Shown here: positions 37,681 through 51,000 of the stretch, piece after piece
Numbering within the stretch: position 1 is the stretch's first letter
Layout: each line of letters begins with the position of its first letter
Assembly: GCA_019914995.1 (NCBI GenBank)
Contig: CM034126.1
Coordinates: 3,601,001-3,665,000 of the forward strand
Direction: 5' to 3'
DNA length: 64,000 nucleotides
DNA from: Acanthochlamys bracteata
Taxonomy: Eukaryota > Streptophyta > Magnoliopsida > Pandanales > Velloziaceae
The notes under the pieces: generated by a model
What the model was told of the DNA's origin: nothing
The model's database searches: none
The model's input: the letters and a program-made list of their open reading frames with translations, nothing else
Translations under genes and position numbers: made by a program

Positions 37681-38163
37681 ATACCAATTCCAAGAACACC
37701 GCAAGGGACAACTGATTTCAGGGCCAAATTGGATATTGTGCTGGCTACATAAAAAACGAAAACCAGGGACGAGCCACCACGGGTTCATTTCTCAAATTCT
37801 TCTTTGTCCAATCCCTTGAAAAGAAAGGTTGAGTTTCATTTACTTGACATGGACACGCCCGCATGATTTGTCAAAACAAACAAAAGCGACACAGCATAAG
37901 CTAGCCTCATTTATATGCTTATTTCTGTCTATGAATCACTAAAGAATGATGGAATTCTCCTTCTCATCTTGTTGAACGGAGCTTAATCTAGAAACTTCTA
38001 CTTGGATTCAATATATCCATCTAAGATACGCGAAATGATTTTGTGATTTTCTGAACTTGATAGTTCTTAGTACTCCTCCACATAGTACCTCTCCACAAGC
38101 CATCTACTTTTTTGACACACTTTCTCAAATACAAAATTACATTCAGATACATACCTATTCAGA

Positions 38164-41100
38164 TTACAAGAAGCTTGTTCCTACACAAAGGTCATTCAAG
38201 TTGGAAAGAATCTGTGAACGGGTTGTTCCAATTTGATGAGCAATCTCAAACTGTTCTTCCAACGGCAGCATCTCATAACTGCAGAATGCAAGGTAATAAG
38301 CAAAGTGCAGCTTCACATGGCATGCCACTTAGCTCTAGAGCTATGGAAAGAAGATTCTCAAAGAAGTATTTGCTCTACAAGAAGAAACTCCTATTACATA
38401 CTTCTTTAAGCATACAAGGAGTACTTACTGAGAAAGCAGCTCGCAGTCGACCATATTATCTGGACCAGGACGATGTACCTTCCCATTTGAATGGAACTGC
38501 CTAAACGCTCTAGGATTCAAACCGCATGCATGGGGAACAGCATCTACCAACTTTTTCCACAATGTTTGAAGTCTGCGAAAAGTAATTTCCTCCAAAGGTG
38601 CAATGCAGCCAATGCTCCCATCTAATGTACTGAATAGGAGAGCAAATCTGTTGGTTTTCTCAGTTGTTGCTGCACCAACTTTATCAGAAGTTGGTAGCAT
38701 CTGCAACCTCCAGAACTTTGTAATATGAGCACCTGCATGGAATTCCGCTCTTGAGAGTAGTTTCTGCCCTTTCCAACTCTCCAGCATCTTTGGTGCATAA
38801 TAGAAGACCTGCATGGAAGTACTCCAATATGGTAAAACCATTAAATACATCAGCTATACTTGACAGAACAACGAGCCTCCTTCTATTTCATATAGATGAA
38901 CTGCACCAAAACAACTTTAACAAATAATGTCGTCATAACAAGTTAGAACTTTCCAAGCTAAAAATATAAGGAATGAATTTGTGAAATTAGTTCACAACCA
39001 GATTCTGAACAATCAAAACAAACTTTAAGTCAAATCAATTAGTAGAATTTGATCTTTTATATTATAAATCTTATAAGGGATGGTATCCCATAGTGGAAAG
39101 ACCTTCCTCTATATTTTTCTCCAAATATATTGAAATGTGATGAGACTCCACCAACTTCAGGGTTTGAAGTCAGTTTACTATACAAAGTAGGCTAAGATTC
39201 TTTTATCATTTACTTGGTCACCATCATTACTCTCAGCGTATGCTATTAAGGAACATTTCTACAAAATCCTGAAATAACTTCAGGGAAGACAAGCTCAGAA
39301 AAAGGCTGAAGTCAATAGAACTAACCTACCAGTGAAATGCAATGTAAATCCACTTGAATAGCAATGCATTTACTCAATCTTTACCATTGAGGAAAGCACT
39401 GAAAAAGTCAGCTTGCAATTCAATTATTCAAAAGAGCAAAAAGATTTAAAATTGTATCTTCACCTGAATATTTTTCTGATCATCTGATACTACAAGACTA
39501 AGAGTACTTCCATCTATCAGAAAATCTGTAGCATAGCAATCAAGAGAACCAAAATCTTTGGCCAGCAAGCTCAACTGAGCACCCTGCTCTTTCCAATTGA
39601 GGAAGTAAATACTTTTGTGGATGTCTCCCAAAAGGATAAAATTCTTGACCTGAGAAAGTAGAAATTTAATTCTTTCAGCCCAACTGTATAAACGTACATC
39701 AAATCTTACATAGCTAATCATGGATATTTTTTATCTGAAACAAAACAGTAGAATCAGGTCATTTTTGGAACAGAACGATTCCCTGTGACATAAACAGCGG
39801 TCATAACCTACTTCTTAAAACCATATATAGTTCAATTTAATGTACAAACAGATAAAATTGGACTGTACTTGTCTTTCTTAATCCTTGGCAAAAGCAGTTA
39901 AGCAACTGTTGAGAAGTTTGAAATTTTTGGATCACCATCCTATCAAAAGCAAATGCGAGCCAGTCGACCAACTTTGACAAATCTTAAGGTGCATATGACG
40001 TTCAGACGACAAGTACTTTAGCAAAAAAGTTCATCAGCAAGGTGACCTAGCTTTTAACAGCTACACATCAATATGAAAGGCCATAAACCAAGTCGACTTA
40101 AAACTCCCGAAAAGCAAAGTGCATTTTAAGTAAGCAATAACCCTCTACAAAGAGCTTTATGTGGGAAAGAATACTTACAATGTTCAAGCTTACAACATAC
40201 AAAGGAGCATCATAAAATGCTACACCATTCAACTCTGAGCCGGTCCATTTATGTAAGGTTATCTTTGGGCCAGATGCAATAAGCAAGTGACCTTGAAGAG
40301 CTGCTACAGCTGAAATTGCACCTTTCAACTCCTTAGAATAAACCTCTGAAACCTACACATAGGAAAGTAACAATCGTTTTAAGAACCTCAGAGGACCTAG
40401 ATATAGGCACTCCCTACCCTTAGGGGAATCCCATTTAAAATGCTCTAAATTCAATTTTCTCTATTGGATATGAAGAACTATGAGTTAGGATCTTTGTGAC
40501 AAAATTTCAGTTCAATGTGATCAACGAATCGACCACCATCAAATCTCTTGATCAAAAGAGAATATTCCTCTTTCTATTATCTCGACTAAGATAACAGATG
40601 AAGACCGATTGGTGATAACATTGAACCGAAATTTTGTCACAAGAATCCTAACTCATAGTTCTTCATATCCAATCGTGGAGATTAAATTTGGAGCAATTTA
40701 AGTGGGGGGTGCACATAACACACGCACGCACACATATATAGCCAATTACAGTGAGGGAGATATTATTTCACCATTACCAGATCCTGTGAGTTCTCAGAAT
40801 TTTGCCCAAAGGAATATAGCAGCACTCTTCCCCTAGCAGCAACATCTTCTCCTTGCACATAGGCAGTACCAACAACCATAAGTGATTCACTCTCCTTTGT
40901 TGATGAATTCTACAAGTACGTCATCAATCCTTAAATAGAATGTCACCTCACATGCCACACTAATTAAATTGTGAAACTGTCAGAACTTACAAATAAGGTA
41001 ACCACACGGACAGTGAGAGCATGCTCAGAAGTTTGCATTGGAACTGTAGCTCGTGTGGTCCACAGCCCACCAGATTTCTCAGGTTCTAGAATGCGAATCT

Positions 41101-41996
41101 CAAATTCTTCTGCTGTGCAAGTCTTCTGTGGGCTATCAGAAATACCATTATCTTGTTCAGTAGGATGGCCAGTATCTTGATCAGCTAAAGCAGGAAGGAT
41201 CTGACTCAATGGTTTCACAACCTGCATTGTTAACTAATTAATATTAGTAACATTGACTAATCCAAAATGCATTTTGAGACCGTGCTGCTATTTTACATAC
41301 AAGATCGAACGATAGCTTTATAAATTCATTGAAAAGGGCTAGCATTGTTCCCCATATGCAATTACATATACAAAACAACTTTCACCCACTTCAACATTCA
41401 TTTTGATAAAGAGTAAGAAACGTAAGTAATTCTAGTAGGCTAGCTAAAGTAGTTAGAGCTACCTAAGCACTTAAAATAAAGAAAAAAGAAAATAATTAGT
41501 TATATCTCCAAAGGAATTGCTATACTAATACACAAACCTTCTTGACATAGCTTGACCCCATTAAATTTGGTTAAGGCCAAGTAAGTTGGTGCATATTATG
41601 CACATCGTGATAAAATGATATTCAAATACCAAAAGAGTACTACAGCAACGTAACATAAATTATCTCATTCTTCGAGCAAAAAAATGGAAGCAATCATGTG
41701 AAATGTTTACAAAACAATGGGGTCAAAGAATAAATTTGCAGAAAAAAAAAGAGCTAGCAGAGTATTTAGCTCAACCATTTTTGCTCCACGACTTTCTACA
41801 TGGCATTATAAACAACACATGCTGAACCTTTCCCCTATCAAGTTGAATTCTCGCTACACTAAGTTGAACTCTCTTTGATTCAGCCAAGTTCAGTTTGAGC
41901 AGTGAGAGGTTCAACTGAAGCCGTGACAGTCATGTTGAACTTGCGAATAAATTCATGCGCACTTGCATTACTCGTTTCCTACATTTATCATTCTCA

Positions 41997-42028
<32 letters not shown>

Positions 42029-45000
42029 AGGAACCACTTACAGGATATGATACAATAACAGGATAGAGGTTTTTGTCGCTGTAGAAGGTAATTTGATGCG
42101 GGGTTCCCCTCATAGGAATCTGAAAAGGTGATAGAGAACAGTTAAACCTGCCAGCACTGTTAAAAATAAAGTTTTAAGAAATGAAAATCTAATGATCAAC
42201 CTTTTGAACAGGCCAGTGGTTGTCATAGTTTAGATATGATGGCAACTGACAAATTTTGAGGAAACCCTGAAACCAAGGACAAGCTTTCAGTCGATTGCTT
42301 TTTGATACTTCACAAGAAAAAGTACATTCACAAATTTGAACTTAAAAGACTTTTACCTGAGATGTGACATAAATAAATCCATGGCTGCAGTTCACATTGT
42401 GGAGGACAGTAAAAGCCAAAACCGAGCCATCACAAAGCTACAAAAATTCATGCAAGGCATATGAAATAGTTGAAACAACAATCTTAAATAAATACACAAG
42501 TAGAAAGCATTAAAATATTAACACAACGTAAAAATAAGACAACCAATGCCCAGAAGAGTATTATTATATTAGATGCAAATATGAGAGAATGGGAGGCAAC
42601 ACACCTGAGGATGGACTCGAAGACGTTCCTTGCAGACCATAAACCAGGAAGGTCGTGACCCACAAATAAATAAACCCCGATAACCCCCAATATTATTGAA
42701 TGTTGTTATCCTTGGCTGTAAATTTACATTTGGAGATTCCTCCCGCATAACTGAATCTACATGAATGCGTACAAATCGCAAGTTTCTGAGCGTTGAAGTA
42801 CCCACACTTTTCATTTCTCCAGAGTTACATGGAGATGTAACATTCTCGGCTTTGGATACATTTTCAGCACCCTCATACACATAAGCATGATAACAAAGCA
42901 TTGTCCCATCAGTCAAAACTGCAAAAAGAAAGGGTCGACTGTAACGGCCAGCCCACCTTTGCATAACAAGTTCTACAATTTTCATGTCCTCTGAAGGTTC
43001 CCTTTTCACATGAATTCCTGGTTCTTCCAAGTGTTTGTTCTTGGAAACACGAGCCCGCTCATTAGGATTTTTCCCATACAAATCCTGTAGATGGCTTTTA
43101 CCAGAAATGAAATTATCCACTGAGAACACACACCTAAAATTTGGCACATCAAAGATCTCAAATCTACCACTCTCATAACAGACTAGGCAATATATGTCAC
43201 CCTGATCATGAGATACATCACTTCCATCAATGGGTTCAACAACTCCAGACAAAAGCCAAGCATCAGTGCTCGTCTTGCGGAGCCATGGTTCTGGTCCTTT
43301 GTCATGATAAAGTGTACATGCACAGATTTTGTTTGTTGAATTTACAAGTCCAGCAGGAATACTAGCAGAGATCGTACAAGTGGAAGGGTCTGCATGGTAA
43401 AGTTCAAACATGAACGGATGAGCCAAATGTGTGTTTAAGAAAGCTGCTTATGACCTCATAGGGCAACTTGCACAAGTGGCAAATAAAATGGTAACTTAAA
43501 CTCATTTATCAACATGGTGAAGATATTTTCAAGAAGTAAATGTTATGACAAATCTGCATATAGACTTGGATTGACACTTCAGATATGGTTAAATGTCACT
43601 ATGACCAAAGTAAATTTACTACTAAAGCTTCAAGCCACCACCACAAGTCTAAGATTTTGTATCATCATGACCAACATGAATATCAGTAGAGCCACCTAAG
43701 GGATCATGCCCACCAAAGAGTGTCATCAAAAGCCTCCTTCAAGTAGATTGAAAACAGGTACTACTACTCATTGAAGCTATACCCACCTTTTTACTTAGTA
43801 GAAGAGAAAATGGAGCATATAAAATGAAGGAACTAACACCATTGTGGATTAAAGAAACAGTACAGAAATTATGCTATAAATTAATTAAACAAAATGGATT
43901 ATATAAGGCGAAACAAAATTTCTCAAGCACTATAACCTTTCACAATAACCTCTTCAACTAGAGAAAACAAAATTTGAAGTATAGTTAGCTATATCTTCAA
44001 CTCGCATAATAACGCCAACTCTATTCTGCTTATAAGGGTTTACAAATAATGTCTAGATTCAACAGTTGATAAGCAAAGCTATGAAACTATTACAATCATC
44101 AGCCAAATCTTTTTATGTGATAGTACAAAATCCCCGGAAAAAGATAGATTTCTTGACACACTGAAAAATGAAATATAGTACCATGATAGAAGTGCAAAAC
44201 ATTTCATCTACTTACTTTCACTTCTAAAATTAAAGAAAGTAGATACATTACAAAAAATTAATAAGCATCCACTAACAAACTATAAGGATTTAGACACCAT
44301 TGTACCTCCAATGAGTAGCTGAATGCTTCCATCAGTCATTTTGAGTAGGACATATGGATCAGCAATAGAGACAGATGATACAATATAATCTGAAGAAGAT
44401 TCTGAACTGTGGGCGCCAAGGTTCAGTTCTTGCGTCATGAATGAACCGTCAAGAATTCTAGCACCACGTGCAAAAATCTGGACCACTCGACGTCTGCAAG
44501 GATTTATAATGAGCTCCAAAAGCAAAAGCAAGAAGATACACCAAAGGAACATCCATATTTTCCCATAACACATACAATAAGATATAATACTCATGAAGAG
44601 CGGACTTCTATAACATTTACTATGATCTCATGTAAATCTCATAATGCATGGGTCACATTTGGAGTTTTAAGAAACATGTAAAAACCTTTTCTACCACATT
44701 GAAGGAATAGTAGCAATATGTGGTACACATATGCAGCACTTGTTTAACATTCAAATCTTACTATACTACTTGAAGTAAGAAACATATATAAGCAACATGA
44801 GGAACTAATCTAACACATTTTTTGAACACATGTAATCCTAGTAGACAGATATGCTTCGAAGATCCTAATTTGTGCGACCTTACAACTGACACTAAAGAGT
44901 TCCATAAATATTTCGTGTAACTACTTTCTGCTGTGTCTTAATGATAGGAACATCATTGATCTCATATAATATTATGGCATAAATTTGGTAATTCTGTTGC

Positions 45001-48000
45001 TACTACACAGGTTATTCTGTTGCTACTACACAGGTTGAAAGTATGAAAAGATCCAGTAACAAGTACAGCAAACAATGAGAGGATATTAGCCAAAACAGAG
45101 CTGACATGACTAAAAGCTAACTTTGAATATGAAATTGTGCATACTAGAGGAGTCCTTACTAGAGCAACATTACCTTCCAAATAAATTCCCCGCACCAAGT
45201 GTGCTTCCTTTTACATAGTAATCAACAGATTCAGTCACCTCCCCCAAATCATCACCAGTCTCAAGAACCTAATCCAGGACAACACCGTAAACATGCATAC
45301 ACATTTGTTTACTGCTTGCAGCCGTAGGCAATAATTGTAAAAGTACCGCCGGAACAACTAATAATTCAGTGATTAATGAAGTTGTACCAAAACAGAGGTG
45401 AAACAACCAAAAAGATAACATTTTTAAGCAAGACTACTTTTTTGTGGATTTTGGTCTTAACTTCTTGTATCCTTTTATCATATCACATCAATTCCATAAT
45501 GGCTTAATTTGACGATCGGATTATGTTCTCAGAGACAACTACATGAGTTCCGCCTATCAAATTTCTTAAAAGATCAAAATAAAAAATATCACGTCCTATA
45601 CTTATATTAGACGAAAACTGATCAACTTGTCCCTATAAGTCTATAACAACTTCATCTTTATATGCCCTAGAATCGAGCACCAGTAATATGAACATGGCAT
45701 CACATGTCACCTATGCAACATAATAACTCAGAAATGTTATACATAAACCCCAACCTTAACAAAGAGAAACCAAGACATCTTTCAGTCAATAATTTAGTCA
45801 GCCAATACTGCCAACGGCGATAATGTACAATTACAACAATTGGCACAGTATAACATGGACCCCACAGAGGTCCACACAAATAGAAGGTACCCCCAAGTTA
45901 ATGCACAGATGCGTCCATATTGGAAGAAAATAGATTCTTATGGCAACATGGGTCCACATCGGTAGAAAACTAGAACATAGATTCATACGGGTCCATATCC
46001 GTAGAAAACTAGAACATAGATTCATAGCACCCACAAGTCAACAACATAAAGAAGGTGCTTGCCTATGAGTCGAGATAGTGAAGAACAGTTAGCAAACTAT
46101 AGTCCGGACATGCACAGGTCTGTTCAGATTAAAAGCTCATCAAATCACATAAGCATGCTCACAAATAGAAATAGACTTAATTTTCTAAACATCCATTCTG
46201 AATGTCAGAGCTTGTGAAACAAACATGATTTCAGACTGTGTGAGAAGGTAGGAATAATTAAATAATCGGCAGTAAACATGCCAGTACCATTGTCCTATTC
46301 TCCAGGCTTATTATTAAATAAGCATGGTAGTCATCATTGTTTCCCGCAACTTTTGAATGATCAGATCCATGGTTCCTAGAGTTCTTATGGTACACCGTCC
46401 ATATTCCTCTACAGCCTGGTAATTCGACCTGTAGAAATTGTAGTTGTGAGCTTTTAAACAACTCTTATACTACCTTGAAATTCTACAGACAGAAGTAAAA
46501 TATAAGATGGAAATATTACACAAGTTCTACAACCATTGGTTCGATTCCTCTTCTTTCAGGATTTTACTTTTCTCTAGTGCTAGTAGATCTTGTGTAATAC
46601 TTCCTTGAAAGTCTACAGATGGAAGTAAAACATAAAAAGGAAGTATTACACAAGATTTACAAGCATTGGTTGGATTCGTCCTCTTTCAGGCTTTTACTTT
46701 TCTCTAATGCTTGAAGATCTTGTGTAATACTTCCTTGAAATTCTACAGAAAATATAAAAAGGAAATGTAACACAAAACCTACAATTTGCATAAGCAAGGC
46801 ATAAACATTAGAGAAAAGTAAATCCTGAAAGAGGAGGAATCCAGCCAATATGTGGATTACATTTGATAAAAACAAGCAAATATCATAAGTTTGACCCCGA
46901 CTTGAATGTCAGAGTGAAGGGCTTCAAATGAGATTATTAGAACCAGAATAAAGGAATCCATAGAAGTTGATATGAGATTATCGTTATTAGGGCACATCTA
47001 CATAGGATAAGACCCCATAATTTACCCATTCAACTATAGCCATCTAGCTTGCATCGTATAAGCAAAAACTTCAGAATCCTGCTTGTATCAAAGACAATGC
47101 CATTGACGCTATCCCTTTGAAATAAAAATCCAAGATATCGCAAAGGGTACTTGTTTTGCACTAATAGCCTTTCATTCCTCTCACATCACAGCTATCAATA
47201 ATTTTGTTACTGAGTTTAGTCCATCACATGAAACAAGTGCAACATGAATACTTCCTAAAATGTCATTCATCTACCGCTCTAGTGAATCGACATTCTGAGA
47301 AAGAAAATAGGTACTTAACCAGTTTAGCCACACTTAAACAATACAAAATAAAGGATAGTTTCTTCAGAACATTTACTCTTATCAAAATAAAATCAAATAT
47401 CAACTCCTGAGATAATTATATTAGAACATTCCACCTTCTCAAACAACAAGATAGTGTTACACTCACTATTAAATTAAAAGGAAATAACCAAATGCACCTC
47501 AGTAATTAAGTCAGGTCGGATTGATCGTTGGAGAACACAGACAGCTCCATTCTTTCCATGACCTGAACAGCAGACCTGGATCACAACGAAATTGAACACA
47601 AAACTACATGATAACTCAAAACAATAGGGTCTAATTTCCTTGCAAATTGAAGCAAGGATCTCAGAAGATATGGAACCAGATGACGTTGGGTAAGAAATAT
47701 TAGCCTCTTCGGACTTAAAATGTTTGGATTCAGTTGCATAGCACAAGCTAAACCTCCACAATCTAGGGTTTGTTTAGGACTCATACTCCTATACTTGAAA
47801 CTTTGGATAGGATCACGTTCTTCCTTTAGGATAACTAAAACTGTGTGTCCACCTCAAATACAATTTGGCTAAAGACCATATAGAATAAAGTCGTTATTTA
47901 TACATTTTTCATTTACATGTTAGGAAACTTTTCTTATACTTTGTGCGGCTTTCAAACTAAATTTCCACTTGTTAAGAATTGCTCAATTTTAAACCTCATA

Positions 48001-51000
48001 ATTACGTCTACTCTTAAACAAATCCTAACTTCAACTGCATCTAACTCGTTTTCTGTTATGGCAGATATTTTTCTTACAACATGACCCATCAAATTATTAA
48101 CAAGAAAAGAAATTTGGTCAATAGCAAACAAATATGACAACCTGTTCAACAGAAAGGCGAATCGGCAAATGTGCAATTGTATTTCTTAGAAGCAGTAGAG
48201 CATAGCTATGAGTACAAAGCAAGACAATGTATTAAATAAAGAAGTTACTCAATTTATTAAAGGAGCCAGTAGAAAGTTCATTAAGCAACATATCCCTGAT
48301 GCAATCATTTTGAAAAGGAATTGAAAAACAGACCTCTCAGTCTGAGTCTATTGATTTCATAAAAAGATAATGATTTGCATGACCTCAAGGTACCATTTAG
48401 GTCAGCAGTTTCTTATACCTATGCAAAAAAGATGATGAACACTAAGCTCATATTGAAACAGATGCTAATGGGTAAGGAAAGAAGAAACATCTAGCACTGA
48501 CCAATTCATAGTTACTCTGCTTAGAAATTCCTGATGCATTTGGATCAGCATTAATCCTCAAACCATGAGCAAAATCGCTTAGTGGACCAATATTGATCAG
48601 TGAGTCCCTAACAGCAAATGAGAATATCTTCTGCATAAGATCAAGAAACCCCGCTTACCATTCGAAACCAAACTATATAAGATGTTCAGGAGACATAAAG
48701 GAAATGGAAGCAACAAACCACATATTTAACGAGGACTACTTTTATTAAATGCTACAACTTCAACAACGTAGAATTTTGATAAAAAACAAATAGAACTAGT
48801 AATCAGATCAGGTGAACAAATTTTACTAGAACAATCTTAATGATCAAGCAATATAACGTAGACGACAACTGTCAAATTATCTAAGTTAGTAGGAATCCAC
48901 ACATCAGACGTATTGGCTCATAGTATCTAAACTCTGTCAACCATGCCTTTAGTGCATAGTAAAATTAAGAAATGGATAACATTAGGTTTAGCACTATTAT
49001 AGTGACTCAATGAGCTTTCACCTGTGCAGACTCTGAACTATTTGGAACTGTTGTATGCAAGGAAAGCTCCTCTGCATTGGCAGCATCTTGTAGAGAATCT
49101 GATGATATTCGCTTCAAGCGCTTTGCTAGAGGACCATCACTTTCCATGTCATCTCCCTGTCCAACCAAACGGAAACATAACATGCTCATAGAGGTCAAAT
49201 AAGGTATTCAAAAAACGATTAGTATCATGAGGTTATCATCTTCTCCAGCAACCACTGAAGGATAGTAAACACAACAACTAGAAATCAAAGACATTCATAA
49301 GACAGTTTTTCTCCAAAAGAAAATAAAATAAAATAAAATAAAACAAATAAAATTAAAAAATAGTTAAAGAAGAAGAAAGACATTAATACAATAGACTGAT
49401 ATTAACTTCTTAACTACATATGTGCATCAGCATATTCCACATAAAAGTATGAGGTAGTCTGCATACAGGCAGATCTACACAGGCAGATCTACAGATAACC
49501 TTGCCTACTCAACAGTCAACAGGATTCAAGCCAAATTGCCTAAGTGGTTTCTCAACTTTAAAGATTAAATGAGAATGAGAAATTCAAGTTGATCTAAATT
49601 ATTTGAACCACTTTATTACTAAACCTAAAAGGTTTTCTTGTCAAGTTATAGATAGATATCTATAATACAGTAGTAAATGGAGAACGGGGAAAGCTCGTGA
49701 CACTAAAAAAGAATGCAGTAAATAATAACCATAATTTAAACAGTTAGTCTTGTGCTAACAATACTTAAGCAGAAAAGATCAGAATTCAACCAATTTGAAC
49801 ACTTGGATGATATTTTCCTTTTTCTAAATAATGTGCTTCTACAATTTGTTGAAGCACTCAACCACGTGTTATATGTATTAATGATATATGAAACCAGCTT
49901 CCATGTATTTAGAGTCCCTCAAAACTTTGAATTCCTAAACCAATTGATCGTGTTCAGGTTTGGAAATAGAGTGGAGGTCATTTTTAAGTAAAATTTATGC
50001 AAAGCTACTTCAAGGCAGAAGCATCTATAATTCTTATTCAGATGAATTACCAATTGATTCTCAGAGTTCTTGCACAATCAAGTGCATATAGATATTATAC
50101 CAATAACTGATTGCTTCTGGAAAAAAGGAAAAACAACGTGTGACTAACAAAGTTCTCGTAAAGGTTGGATACACGCAATGCCAACCTAGAAACACACCTC
50201 TTCCTTCGCCTTGATAGATACTAACGTTGACGATCCACTGCTGTATTGTACAAGAAGACTGTCCGCTAGCCGGCTACCCAAGAAAAAGAAGGAGCTTCCA
50301 ATTGTACAGATGCCCTACAATGATGGGAGGGTTCCAAGAGAGAGTCAAAACACTTGAAAAAAAAACCATGGGATGCAAAACATTGTTAAAATGAAATCAC
50401 TAGGAAAAATAAGGTGAGGGTTCCAAGGCAGCTCACCGAAGTCAACACTGACGCTTTTGACTTGTTTAAGTCAAGTTTCTGAACTGATCTGCATGAAAAC
50501 AATTTCCAGGACATGAGAGCCAAATCAAAGCGAAAAAGGCAAAGGAGATATAAGATTATGCAAATTTATTATTTAAAAATAATAATAATAACTGACAGAG
50601 CTGCACTGGGCATGAAGTAAATAGGCATAAAAAGATTAACTACCTCCCATCATACACCAAAGTGAGCAAAAGCAGTTCCCCAGTTTTTGATGAGAACATA
50701 GCAACATCATGAGATAACCATGTCGCATTGGCCGCATCAAGTTCCACAGCGAAGTCAGACTTCAATGGATCTGAACTGAGACATGCAAGCACATATCATG
50801 ACATGAGTCAGAGAAGCTTCACAAGTTTCTGACGTACTCACACTATAGTTAAAATACTACTGGTAACATTAGTGATTGTCACAGAAGAGCACCAATAATA
50901 ATGGCCATAAAGCACAACCCTTGCAACTCCATATGCATTTTGGCTCACGCTCTTATATACTACATAAAGCTTCATTTCTTGGTTGATGGTAAAGTGCTGT

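Noticed and set aside
46538..46552. GGTTCGATTCC, resembling a tRNA T-arm (B box)
   Set aside because: No acceptor stem, D-arm or anticodon arm precedes it at the right spacing. It is part of the intron repeat unit, and the equivalent position in the next copy reads GGTTGGATTC.
50483..50488. Alternative acceptor for the CPSF160 exon ending at 50437
   Set aside because: Using the inner CAG at 50484-50485 puts the join out of frame; the outer CAG (exon start 50488) restores RSVQKLDL and makes the total divisible by three.
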